A DNA stretch of 64,000 bases from NCBI GenBank assembly GCA_032622095.1, contig CP136061.1:230886944-230950943 (forward strand), in the 5' to 3' direction. The notes beneath the pieces are model-generated. The model worked only from the letters and a program-made list of their open reading frames with translations. It did no database searches and had not been told where the DNA came from. This document shows, one piece after another, positions 1 to 10,440 of this stretch. A program made the position numbers and the translations under genes. The first letter of the stretch is position 1, and each line of letters begins with the position of its first letter. Source of the stretch: Siphonodentalium dalli. Lineage: Eukaryota; Mollusca; Scaphopoda; Gadilida; Siphonodentaliidae.

Positions 1-939
1 GGGTACCCTTCTGTAAAAAATAACTCCATGACAAGAGAACAGACTGTAAAACTTACTGGAGTGAAATATATTCTAACCGCATTTCTAACCCACATATGGT
101 CTTCTACTGGTCACCCAGCAATCGTTTATGCCACAAAGAGTGCTGATGCCAGCACTCAGACATGCAGAGTCAAACCAAACTCGTCAGTATATCACTAGCA
201 ACACAATTAGAGGAAACTGATATTATTCCTGTTCCGGAACATGTAGAGCAGGACATGGATACAGCGTCTGTCGTTGAGACAGTTCATTCGAAACAAACTA
301 TGCAAGTTGATCAAAACAAAACAAAAATCCCCAAGGTATGTCAAGTATGTTGACTCTCAGAATAGAAGCAGAGGTTGAGCTTTGAGTTTTCAAACTTCGA
401 TACGATGCTTCGAGAGAAAGGGTCAATTGTCAGTGACATAGAAAGAGTCGGAGACATCCATGCACTTTTATGGAGGGATGCTGGATTCTGGGTAAGGGAT
501 CACCTGCTGAGTCAACCAGATTGTCAACTTGATGAATTGATTTAGACCCACCGCAGATTCACCAGATATTATAAATATCTTATCAATCATCCAGAATGCG
601 CAGTTGTAGATTACTCCAAATATTTCGATAATAAAATTATTATTATTTCTTAATAAATTATTTATATTTGCTGAATAAATTTCATGCAGGGTTTATATTT
701 GCTGTTTTCAAAGTAGTATTCCTATCTGTTTTGATATTCTGTTTTATATGTGTTTGCACAATGGTCAGTTTCTTATGGTTCTGACCCCGATCGAGCACTC
801 ACACTCTGATCTGGGTTTTGTTATCTGTATATATTTTGTTTCGTTTTAGTCTAATTCACTGTCATTTCTAATCACAATTGCTTCAATCGTTTTTGATAAT
901 CTGATTCTTCTCGTCTTGTTGCGAAAACGACGTTAACCC
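1..939. other. No confident gene; AT-rich sequence
   Basis: No recognised protein or repeat structure. A short open stretch on the plus strand (162-335) ends at a donor-like AAG|GTATGT and could be an exon, but it matches no family I know and has a stop just upstream in frame. It is therefore not called. Confidence 0.3.
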
Positions 940-959
940 CTAATGCAAGCAATACTCAC

Positions 960-1193
960 CACAACAATCCCCTCTGTTTACCACCAGACCGCCATATATG
1001 GTGAACACAGCTCCCAAATCTAGGATCCACCATGGATTGTCCTGGTACTTCGTCTCTGTGCAAGATAGTGCACCGAAATATGGGCTTCTGTTTCCATCGT
1101 TACCATGAACGGCGACACCACTAGCTGTAAACGTAGTCGACTGCCATGCATTTCCACCTAATGCAATATTGTTCATCTCAGTCACATTTACAT
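960..1193 (-). CDS. Internal exon of a fucolectin-like (F5/8 type C) lectin gene
   Basis: This 234-bp exon encodes about 77 residues of a fucose-binding lectin domain of the eel fucolectin / F5/8C (discoidin) type. Family hallmarks in order are a NIALGGNAWQS strand, an HGNDGNR turn, a cysteine (SC), the NPWW.LDLG core and the VNRGDCCG loop with paired cysteines. Such domains are normally secreted and bind fucosylated glycans. The exon is bounded on the minus strand by a pyrimidine-rich acceptor ending GTAG (1197-1194) and a donor GTGAGT starting at 959. It begins with two bases of a split codon (intron phase 1) and also ends after one base of a codon. The second half of the domain was not found at lower coordinates and may lie outside the window or have been lost. 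Family assignment is confident; whether the gene is functional is unknown. Confidence 0.8.
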
Positions 1194-1520
1194 CTACAAC
1201 AGAACAACTTCAGGGGTTTGGTGACATACAAGGGTTGGGGTGTTCACGAGTACGGTGGTAGATAAATTTCAGTGTTTTGCTATGCAGTAGTACAGAGTAG
1301 ACACTGTAAAATAGGAGGATGGCACACCTTTTATGGTGCTCGAGATTGGCTTGATTTTGAAGTGGAACGGAGAATTCATACCCACAGTGGGGAATCACGT
1401 GGTTTCGAGGTTGGTGAGTACCACGCATTAATAATGTGCAAACGCACAAAATCACAATATACGAGGAACTGACACAAAACATAGCAGTTTGACTGTTACG
1501 AGCATATGCTGGTTTATTTT
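1194..1520. other. Intron-like or intergenic sequence
   Basis: This stretch begins with the pyrimidine-rich acceptor of the neighbouring minus-strand exon. Nothing else is recognisable. Confidence 0.3.
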
Positions 1521-1720
1521 TTTAAACAAGATGATACCTTATTTGTTCGGAAATATTTAGTGGTTTTCTTTAACATTCTGACCAAAGTTGCCAGTCGGAG
1601 GTGCGTGGAATACATCAGTCCATACATCTTGGAAAATCCTTCGACTGACAACTTTGGTCAGAATGTTCGAGCAAACAAATTTGAATTTTGATATAAATGA
1701 GGTATCAGCTTGTTTGAAAG
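1521..1720. repeat. Foldback (MITE-like) element of about 200 bp
   Basis: The outer arms are TTTAAACAAGATGATACCTT at 1521-1540 and its near reverse complement at 1700-1720. An inner perfect or near-perfect pair starts AACATTCTGACCAAAGTTG near 1571 and is mirrored near 1648-1667. The structure is a nested hairpin without coding potential, typical of a short non-autonomous DNA transposon or foldback element. The target duplication is unclear. Confidence 0.6.
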
Positions 1721-1968
1721 AAAGTATAGCATCTTCTCGTAGCTGTCAGAATACTATGTAATGTTATATCTTTATTACCTTTTCCACGCTTCTGGTCGCG
1801 TTTTATATCGCCTCGGCCATATTGAATGCGGGATACTTATCCCGTCGAAACCACGTGATTCCCGACAGTGATACCCCTCGTTAGAACTGTTGCCAGGTAT
1901 TGATGTGCCCATTTTAACAGGTATTCGGGATACAACAAAAAGAAGCCTGGTACGCAGCTTAATAGATA

Positions 1969-2181
1969 CAGTAATGTCCTGAGTAATCGACTCCATAACC
2001 ACAGCAGAATTATGGGTAACTTTTCATGATTTAGTCGGAAATATGGCTTGTTGCCATTAATCGGAAAGCTCTCACCGAGATCTTTCCGATGAATGGCAAC
2101 AAGCCATATTTCCGACTAAATCCTGAACAGTTACCCATAATTCTGCTGTGGTTAAGGAGTCGATTACTCAGGGCATTGCTG
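1969..2181. mobile_element. Foldback MITE, TA-flanked, copy 1
   Basis: The element is a 213-bp nearly perfect hairpin. It opens CAGTAATGTCCTGAGTAATC and closes with the reverse complement (AGGGCATTGCTG), flanked on both sides by TA (1967-1968 and 2182-2183). Arms pair almost to the middle. A second copy of the same length lies at 24000-24212, and a fragment of one arm at about 53898-53942. The TA duplication and CAGT start fit a Tc1/mariner-type non-autonomous element. It has no coding capacity. Confidence 0.8.
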
Positions 2182-2673
2182 TAGCATCACATTATTAAAC
2201 TGTTGATTGTATCATAGTCAAAATGACATGTTTTGATGTAATTCAGTCTCGTATTTCCAGCTATGATGAAATTATGAACATTACTTCATAACTGTGTGAA
2301 CATTAGCATATGAATGTGCAATAAGCTTCTTAACTGGTACCCATGATTCATCCCCTCTGTATTCTGGATTATTGGGGCGGTTACATAAAAGGAGGCCCGT
2401 ACTCCACTACTCCATGAACCACCAGCTGGAACCACAATAAGTAGGTAATGCTTTATTCTCCGTCATTGTTCATTGGACATGCGACATTAATAGACACTAT
2501 TTACACATGAGAACGATTCAGTGGTTTGTTCAGAATATTAGAACTTACAGTACATTGACAACCTTTTATTCAACAGCATAATTCATATAATGTTGTACCG
2601 AGATTGATAAATTTGTCTATAAATTACACACACTTTGTATGTATAAATTAAATTAAAATTAAACATTATTTAA

Positions 2674-2970
2674 TCAACATATCATCATGCAAATATAATG
2701 TGAAATTGGTACATAATGTCATTATTTGATTCTGAAATAATGGAATCATATCTGTTATTTCGTTTAATGGCGCAGGCCACAGTGAAAACACATGTTGACT
2801 TATTTGTGTCATTGTCGCACATATTCTACATATAATCGCCTCATTGCGAGTCGATAATGTGACTAAAATGCTCTCAATTTCAGCACATTATCGACTCTCA
2901 ATGTGGCGATTCTAAGCAGATTATCACCCTAAGACAAGTTCTGTATAAGTAGATAATGTTCAGGACGGGA
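2674..2970 (+). repeat. Repeat family A copy 1 (GCAGATAATGTG family)
   Basis: This is one of four dispersed copies in the window; the others are 36261-36606, 45825-46170 and 53019-53273. Shared blocks are a start near TCAACATATC.TC.TGCAAATA, a GAAATAAG..GATAATG block, a GTTATTTCGTTTAATGGCGC block and a terminal hairpin in which TCGCCTCATT..GAGTCGATAATGTG pairs with its complement. No ORF. The class (foldback MITE or Helitron-like) is not resolved because the ends differ among copies. Confidence 0.65.
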
Positions 2971-3349
2971 CCAGGATGTATCGCCACAGTTGTTGTTTTT
3001 CAACGGAGAATTTGTTTACTTGGACATAACTTATTCGAGAGATAATTAATAACAAACAACGAGCTAGTGTTAACCATGTTTCTTCGACCAATTGTTGGAT
3101 CACTTTATGATAAATTTATACGTGTGGCATAACTCGTTTACTGTTGAAGATATATCGGTAACAAAGTGTGTAAGTGTATACAAACATTGACATCACTGAA
3201 TACAGTTTGCATATATGCTATGTAGTATTTAACAGGGACACCAAAGCATCAACGAAATATCGAAAATAATAGAGCTGTTTCAGGAGCAGTATTTGAAATG
3301 ATAGTTCGCACATGTTGTGACCTGATACGCAGATACCATTACCACCATC

Positions 3350-3520
3350 CTCATCGCGACAATCATCATCTATGATCATCACCATCATCACCATAACTAT
3401 CACCATCATTATCATAATAATAATAACCAGTATCATCAGCATAACCATAATTATCAGCATAATCACGGCCTTCATTGTCACCATCATCATCACCATCACT
3501 ACCAGCACCACACCAATAAC
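3350..3520. repeat. Degenerate ATC/CAT trinucleotide tract
   Basis: About 170 bp of imperfect CAT/CAC/AAT triplets. It opens long low-complexity frames on both strands (Ile/Thr-rich or Asp/Met-rich) that are not genes. Confidence 0.85.
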
Positions 3521-3956
3521 AGTACATAGCACATGCAGTATAGGAGTTTGGATGATGGATTTCATTCCAACGAATAGACCCAGCGTATGAAAATATATCA
3601 ATGAATTGTAGATATATCAAAATATCAGAGCAACTTCATCCTATTGTTTGGTCTGAAATGTCCAACAAAGTTTGTATCAGGTGTGACATTTCCAAGTGGT
3701 GAAATTTTTGCCAAAGTTTGGGAAGTAAATATCGTCCATTTATCATCTTATCTCTGGCATATGCATACAATTAGCCAGGCCAATTTAATGATAACGACTG
3801 TATTTGTATGAGGCTTCTTTCACTCAAACATGGTCCCATGTATACCAGTACCACATACAACCATATTTTAACATGATTTATCATGACATATCATGTTTTA
3901 AACATGATTTATCGCACACAGCATCATGTTAAATGTGTATACGGGTTTGTATCTAT
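3521..3956. other. Intergenic flank of the LTR element
   Basis: No gene. Short ATCATG/AACATG palindromes lie at about 3870-3935. A block at about 3680-3780 (AAATATCGTCCATTT..., GGCCAAT) resembles sequence at about 12848-12930 on the other side of the LTR element, so both may belong to an older dispersed repeat. Confidence 0.3.
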
Positions 3957-4448
3957 TGTCCCGGTGTCTAGGGTTTAGATGTTGAATTGGCCGTGTCGGG
4001 AACATTGATAACAATAACTGTCCGTAGCTTTTGATAACTTTATATGTGTATAAGTCATAGTGATAAACACAGCAGGAGCATCGGTAAAAGAGGTCTAGTC
4101 GGAATGGCTGATGGAGAGAGAGTGGTTCTTCGTATCTCTCGACGCCAGTAGTTATTACAACGTATGGTGTATAATATCATGCATCCTAATAAGGTATGAT
4201 GTATATGATACAGCTACCATGTGACGTGTATCATGCCATCGGTATGGTGGAACGATCGTGGTCTGATACTTCCAACATATAAGATGGTAGTACATGTCAC
4301 ATCCAATTTAGAATATGATCTTGATAATTATGATTGTATCTATTCTATTAGTTATATCTCGATGTGCTGTGTTTATCTGTACAATACGTTATAGCAATAA
4401 CTGGGAACATAATTGTATATCAACCGATATCTTCTGTACTATCGGACA
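3957..4448 (-). repeat. 3' LTR of the gypsy element
   Basis: 492 bp with TG...CA ends, matching 11888-12379 with no difference I could see. It is the 3' LTR because the genes run on the minus strand. It abuts the polypurine tract. Confidence 0.95.
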
Positions 4449-4451
4449 GAG

Positions 4452-4462
4452 TCCCCTCCTTT
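4452..4462 (-). promoter_or_regulatory. Polypurine tract
   Basis: On the minus strand AAAGGAGGGGA lies three bases upstream of the 3' LTR. This is the position and composition expected of the plus-strand priming site of an LTR retrotransposon. Confidence 0.75.
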
Positions 4463-6988
4463 AAGAGTTCCCAAAACTATATATAGTATTGGGAACTAAA
4501 ATTTTTATAAAATCCGAGGGTACAGAAGATAGTTGGATCTATGAGTATAATCGCGAGTGGCGAACCTAAAAAAAATCAACACATGGATATTCATACATAA
4601 AAACTCAACAGCAAACGAAACGAGAGTTATTTATCCATGGCGAGTCTGGTAAACAGTATGTCACTAGGTTACTGGATTAGCATCGAACAGTAAGTCACTG
4701 GAGCACTGGTTTATCAGCGAATAGTTAATTTATCCAGGAATTTGTAGAGAAGTTCTGGCTTGGCGGGTATAATGTGATATATGTGTCCAATATAAATATT
4801 CGGCAAACGATTCTATCCAAGGTCGGATAATCAACACCATGTAGAACACTGGTGTGTGAAGTAGAGAATAATCACACGTGCAGGATACAGTTAATTTACA
4901 GCAACAATTAAGGATGATAAATGTTATTGTCCGTGTGGCGTGAGAAGGTGTAGTAACCGATATACTCATCAGTTGGGAAGGTATATGTATAGCTTCACAG
5001 GATATCGTCTTTGACATCTCTGGTCTTAGTCAGCAAGCGACGTGGAGTCAATGACGTAACGTGTAATGATCGGTGTACATGTAACAGCAGTGTACAGTTG
5101 CGATCAAATGCCAATTCTTTGATGCCAATGTATATCAAACGTATCAGCGATGTTCATGAACGATCTGGCAGCATATGCGTCATTTAGTTATCATCTAAGG
5201 AGCTGTGGCGGCGTCAGCGTTGAAACAACGACTGTATACAAGACGCCGAACGAGGAAATGCAGCAACGAGTGTTTATTTTGGACAGTCGGTGGAATAGCT
5301 ATGTCCGATAATCTTGTCAGGACAGTGTCATGAACGTTCGAAGGTCAGCAGCGGTGTCGCTAGATGTGGTTGAAACACCAATGTCTGGTCCGGTCTGCGT
5401 GTCTGGTATGTCAGCACGGTGTATATAGGATGGTCCATCGCGTGTGACGTCATTAGCCTGACTTACAGTACCAACCATTGATCGTGTTCGGCGAACCCAT
5501 TTAGTTCGACATAAATGACACGAAGTCTAAATAATGTGTTTGTAAAAGGAACACAATAAACCCACAATAGCTAATAAGCATCTTGAAACCAAAATATGTC
5601 CAAAGTACGAATCATGAAACAAAATCAGTGACTCGCCAATGCAATTTGCATTTTCATAAATTTTGAACCTGTTCGTAGAGCATTTCCATAAAATGTAAAG
5701 AAAAATGGTCATGCAATAAATGAGGGATATGAACATTAAGGGAATTGGGTTTATGATCAATAAAATGTGATCGTAGGAAGTAAAAAAAATATGTCTTGAA
5801 TCATGACATTAAAGGGAATCGCTAGATATATGTATATCACGCCATAAAATGTCATTAAAAATGTAATTGTCGCTGAAAACAATTGCTGTGCGATAACAAA
5901 CATGCCTGCCGCGACGATATGTATAATAAAACAATCGTGTAACTCTTTGTTGTGAAATTATTGTTAAAATCGGGTGAATTAGCATTCACCATTCCAGTAG
6001 AATTAGAACCAATCAGTTGATGATTGCGATTTCGTTAAACTATTCACAGCTATTTATGAACAATCACGTGGTAATGAAATACCACATACATGTACTTCTC
6101 CGCTATCTATATCATATTATATTATATGCTCATATTTACCATTGTAAACAAAACTTAATATGCGGTTTACAAAGTGAATAAAATAGTATTATACTTGTGC
6201 TTGGTATAAGCCATCTAACGACCATTCTTATTTAATTATTCTTAGCATTCCATTACCAACACTAGGGTTAAATATCCCTGCGTATCTCAAGTCAAACCCG
6301 GAAGACGAGGGCTGATCATACCACTCGAAATTCCGCTATACCTATATTCAATCCATCTGGGTAATGTTTCGTGGCGCCACAAATTGTATGCTAAGGATGC
6401 ATGGTCAATGACGATTAATGATAATCTATTTTTTTATTAGTATTACGATTGAACGTTGTACTGTATGTATAGGCAATTGGCAACTCATCGCGGTGCTTAC
6501 CCATACAATAACCTACATAACACGCATGTCAGCTGAGTTATGGAGTCTATGCAATACTCATGCTGGTCAGTTCAATTGTATGTGCAAATTTATCATCTCA
6601 ATAGCTTTACACGATATTCCTGGACCCGTTGTCCAGATACATAAATCAAGTAAACCTCATGCTTGGTATACAGAAAAGTTTGCATGTGTTGTTGGCACTA
6701 ATTTAAGCGTGCAGTGGCACAATGTTGGATATATTTATGTTATACACGCGTAGACTATGAATATTAAGATTATGATTTAAATCATGTTTGTGTTATTTAG
6801 TTCAATTGTTTATCATTTCTATTCCTGTGTTATACGGAAAGTGAACATTCAGGATTTTGTTATACATTGTTTGTTATTCCGTCAGGACTACAATATATAG
6901 TTATTTACGGATACATTACTGTTGAACAATCATACTGGTAAGTATGACTTTAATGAAATCCTGATATTAATTCTGTCGGACAAATTGT
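4463..6988. other. Long 3' non-coding region of the gypsy element
   Basis: About 2.5 kb between the pol stop and the 3' LTR has only short open frames on either strand. None has a convincing envelope signature (no signal peptide, furin site and transmembrane order). A minus-strand 77-residue frame at 5527-5760 has hydrophobic stretches but no recognisable homology. A small inverted repeat (AGTTCCCAA...TTGGGAACT) lies at about 4466-4498. Confidence 0.5.
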
Positions 6989-9632
6989 CTATTTTGTTTC
7001 CCGTGTGCTTATAACACGAATGATATCATGCACGCCTGCTTGTGTAGATGCATCATATGCACGCGAATTTAAATCGATATCCATGTCAGAAACAGTTGTT
7101 TGTACATATGGGTTTATGTTATCAGAGGCAACATTTTCAATTTCTTCAGTTTCGGCCGCAAAAGCATCTGAATTATTATTGTTTTGCTCATTTGCGCGCA
7201 ATCTGTCTGCCCATTCCAATCGTGGTATTTCATCGTCGCTTGAAGAATTTTTCCGTCTTAATTGTTTGCGTTTCATTAATTTCGCAAGTGGAATTTCGTC
7301 ACTAGATGACCATTCTGATGACGCAGGTTGTTCTGGGTCTTCGTTAGAACTATTTACAACAAATCGCTGTCTTCGCAATTGACGTATTGTATCTTTGGGA
7401 GGAATTTTCCATGCAGTGTCGGCTTTACGAATATTGTCGGCATGACAGCGGACTGTTCGGGCACTTAATTGATCTTTAATTAAGAATGAGACATTACTAC
7501 GTTTTTCAATTATATTCCAATGACTTTGCCATGATAAACTCAGTTTACCCGTTTTTCGCCCCGATTTGTAATAAACTGGATCGCCTATTTCAAATGAAAC
7601 CTCTGTCCTTTTTTCATTCTTTCTCTGTGTTCTGATTTGAGATCTTAAACGCGATAGAACTAAACGAAAGTTTCTATGCTGTTCCTGTAAAGCGATAGAT
7701 GTAAAGTCCTCCCCTACATATTTCAATCTGGGTTTTAGAATATTATCAAGACTTAAAGTGGGTTCCCTATGATATAATAAATAAAATGGACTGAATTTTG
7801 TTGTATCATTTACGTGAACACGCATTGCAAATAATGCTTGTGACAAATACATGTCCCAAGTGTGTGTGTTTTGTAATACCAATTTTGATATAACAGAATT
7901 TAGAACGGAATGGGATCTCTCGACACATCCCTGCGAATTCGGATGGTAGGGGCTGGAGAATATATGGTGGATGTTTAATTCTTTGCACACCTGATCCATC
8001 TTTTTATTTTTGAACTCCGTGCCGTTATCACTTACCAAATTGAGACAGCAAGCATGTCTGCTAATGACCTCATCTAAAAATATCATTATCACCGTTTCGG
8101 CTCGTTTGTCGGGAATCGCAAATGCCTCGACATATTTAGTCAGACAACAAATAAAAGTTAAAATATATTTGTTATTGGACATTGTTGTTTCAAACGGTCC
8201 TTGTATGTCAGTGCTTATTGTCGCAAACGGAAATGGAGGGCGGTCCATCTCTTGTATTGGGGCCTTTTGTTGTGATAAATTCCTCATTTTACAAATCATG
8301 CAAGCTTGACAATAATTATGTATATCTCTATACATATTTGGCCAGTAATATTTAAGTTTTGCTGTTGCAAAAGTCTTAACTGTGGAAAAATGTCCTGCTA
8401 AGTCATGGTATTGTTTGAGTACAGCTTGTCGAATATTTGCGGGAATAAATAGGCGTATATCTGGATCATCATCATGATTACTGATGAAATATAGCACATC
8501 TTTAATTACTATATATTTATCTGCTATTTGTCTGGGTGGTTTGGTGGAATTTAATTTTTGAACAATCTCTATTGCTTCGATATCGCGTTCTTGTTCAAGT
8601 TGTATGTCAAACCCCTCTAACTGAATTGCTTCTTGATTTTCAGGTAGAATTTTGTCTATGCGACAATTTGCATATTGTTTTGTGTTTAATTTGGATGTGT
8701 CAATTATGTCAACATCCATTGGTACTTCTCGTTCAGGGCCGGTTACGTCGGACTGATCTGGCACCTCTGACATACCAGTTTGTAACTTTTCCGGTCGTGA
8801 TAAATAATCTGCAAATATATTCTCTTTGCCGGGTATGTGGATTATCTGCGGCTTGTAGGCAGCTATGCACACAGCCCAACGTGCGACATTTTTATTGTCC
8901 ATGGGAGCAGATAACATATGAGTTAATACCTTGTGGTCAGTCTTTATAATTAACGGAGACCCGCTGATATAAAATTGAAGTTTCTTTATTGCCCAATAAA
9001 TAGCAAAGCATTCCCGTTCTAATGTACTCCATGAACGAATTTGAGATTTATTCAGCCGTGCGGAAATAAAATGTATAGGATTTTCCGTATTCGATCTTGA
9101 TATACACGGGTCACCTGGGTCACGTGACTGTGTAATCACTGCTGCAATAGCATGCGCGCTGGCATCAGTATACATGATGAATGGTTTATTTTTATCTGGA
9201 TATGCGAGATATGTGGCTTCTGTTAAATCAGATTTCAATTTTTGAAATGCCTTATCACATTCATCCGTCCATTCAAATTTTGTGTTTATCTTTGTTAATT
9301 CTACCAAAGGTCCACAAATTTCACTAAATTTAGGAATAAATTTCCGGAACCACGAGAATGATCCTATAACACTTCTCACTTGTTTCACATTTGTTGGCGG
9401 AGCTAAATTTTGAATTGCTTTCACTTTATGAGCATCTGGTCTAACACCATGTTGGTCAACGATGTGCCCCAAAAATGAGCATTCTGTTTTAAAGAATGAA
9501 CATTTCTTTAACTTTAATTTTACATTAAACTTCCTAAGGCGATCAAATACTTCTTAAAGAAGTCTTAAATGGGACTTCTTATCCACTGAGTACAAAATTA
9601 AATCGTCGACATAGGCGCTCCAATTATACGCG
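6989..9632 (-). pseudogene. pol: gypsy pol: RT remnant, RNase H and integrase
   Basis: The frame from 9632 to 6989 starts inside reverse transcriptase at the YVDDL catalytic box and continues through the RT thumb (LGHIV...GSFSWFRKFIPKF). RNase H follows, with D/E/D residues at YTDAS (103), LERE (152) and KTDHK (179), counted from the ATG at 9472. Integrase has the zinc-binding H356/H361/C388/C391 set and the catalytic triad at D422 (STDIQG), D482 (SDNGT) and E518 (CVERSH). A GPY/F-like module (GKLSLSWQSHW) and an acidic, serine-rich tail with repeated SSDEIP follow. Defects: everything of RT before YVDD (fingers and the first catalytic aspartate) is absent, and a TAA at 9554-9556 interrupts the frame just after YVDD. 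RNase H and integrase look intact. The reading frame differs from that of protease. Confidence 0.93.
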
Positions 9633-10125
9633 CTTTCGTTAATATCGTTGTCTTTGGTGGAATAACATGGGCAGACTGTATTCTGACCAAGGTTGCAACG
9701 TGAATATCTTGTATAAGCGGAATGATTGTTCCGCGAATCTTCATTATTTGGCGGTCGAAGTATAGTCTGGCGCCGTTTCCACTGAGAAAATCTCTGCCGA
9801 TCAATAAAGATCGATGCATGTTTGAGCACACATAGAATTTATGTGAGACCTTTAATTTATTAATGTGGAAATTTAATATGATGAAACCATTTATGGTTAG
9901 TGCATCTCCACTTGCAGATGTTGCATGAAACTGCGTTTCTTGCATTTGCGGTTTATATTTTGAATTGTTATAAAATTTTAATGAACATAAACTGATATCG
10001 GCTCCGCTATCCAGAATGGCTCGATATTTTTGTGTGCCTATGGTAATCAATATCGATGATGCCACTTGTGCATTTATGCCTTTCATTAAGTTTGAATTAT
10101 TTTGATATTCCGGAATTGATAAATT
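9598..10125 (-). CDS. gypsy protease domain
   Basis: This is a retropepsin-type aspartic protease segment with the active-site motif ILDSGADISLCS and a flap/terminal region ending in SLLIGRDFL, followed by a linker. It is in the same frame as the region read after the gag frameshift, but a TAA at 10126-10128 separates it from that upstream part. At its 3' end it runs out of frame into the RT remnant, where the deletion junction lies (about 9620-9640). The usual role is cleavage of the Gag-Pol precursor. In this copy the stop upstream would prevent normal expression. Confidence 0.85.
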   Translation of the reverse strand, partial: NLSIPEYQNNSNLMKGINAQVASSILITIGTQKYRAILDSGADISLCSLKFYNNSKYKPQMQETQFHATSASGDALTINGFIILNFHINKLKVSHKFYVCSNMHRSLLIGRDFLSGNGARLYFDRQIMKIRGTIIPLIQDIHVATLVRIQSAHVIPPKTTILTKARIIGAPMSTI

Positions 10126-10440
10126 TTATTTAATATTTTTCTGGTGTTGTATCACCGGTGGTGTTTGTTTATGATCGTAAGGCTTATGCGATGTGTATGG
10201 AGCTCTTGTTATCACGGGCGCGGATATTTTATTCTTATTTATTTGCGGTATTCTTTGATGAAACGGCCTATGAACATTATTTTTACTATCTCTCGGTGGT
10301 TTATTCCAACATAATTCTTTCCCATTGTTTCTGTGTACATGCAATTTATTCCATGATGGAGCGTTAGCTTGCTTATTATTCTTTCTTTTTATACGATTCC
10401 ACTCAGATGCTCCGCTCTGGGTGGAATGTTTTAGTTTAAA
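10126..10440 (-). pseudogene. gag-pol linker reached by -1 frameshift
   Basis: The open frame entered by a -1 shift at the end of gag runs from 10440 to a TAA at 10126-10128. It encodes a basic, Asn/Lys/Pro-rich linker before protease. Protease resumes in the same frame just after the stop, so a single nonsense change appears to break pol here. The linker has no recognisable domain. Confidence 0.7.
10396..10440 (-). promoter_or_regulatory. -1 ribosomal frameshift signal (slippery site plus hairpin)
   Basis: On the minus strand the heptamer T TTA AAC (10440-10434) directly precedes the gag stop TAA (10433-10431). Six bases after the heptamer a hairpin starts: ATTCCAC (10427-10421) pairs with GTGGAAT (10402-10396). 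After one C-A mismatch CAGA (10419-10416) pairs with TCTG (10407-10404), leaving an 8-base loop. The pol frame is exactly -1 relative to gag. Sequence, phase and spacing all fit a programmed -1 frameshift that makes Gag-Pol. Confidence 0.85.

Noticed and set aside
162-353. Small plus-strand frame as a gene
   Set aside because: In-frame stop just upstream, no family, and only a donor-like site in its favour.
3218-3620. Low-complexity frames on both strands (Ile/Thr- or Asp-rich)
   Set aside because: They arise from the degenerate CAT/ATC repeat and show no domain.
5527-5760. Possible envelope-like ORF in the gypsy 3' region
   Set aside because: Only 77 residues with hydrophobic stretches; no signal peptide, cleavage site or anchor order.
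7005-8949. Plus-strand open frames opposite gypsy pol
   Set aside because: They are antisense to the clear integrase/RNase H coding frame and have no recognisable domains.
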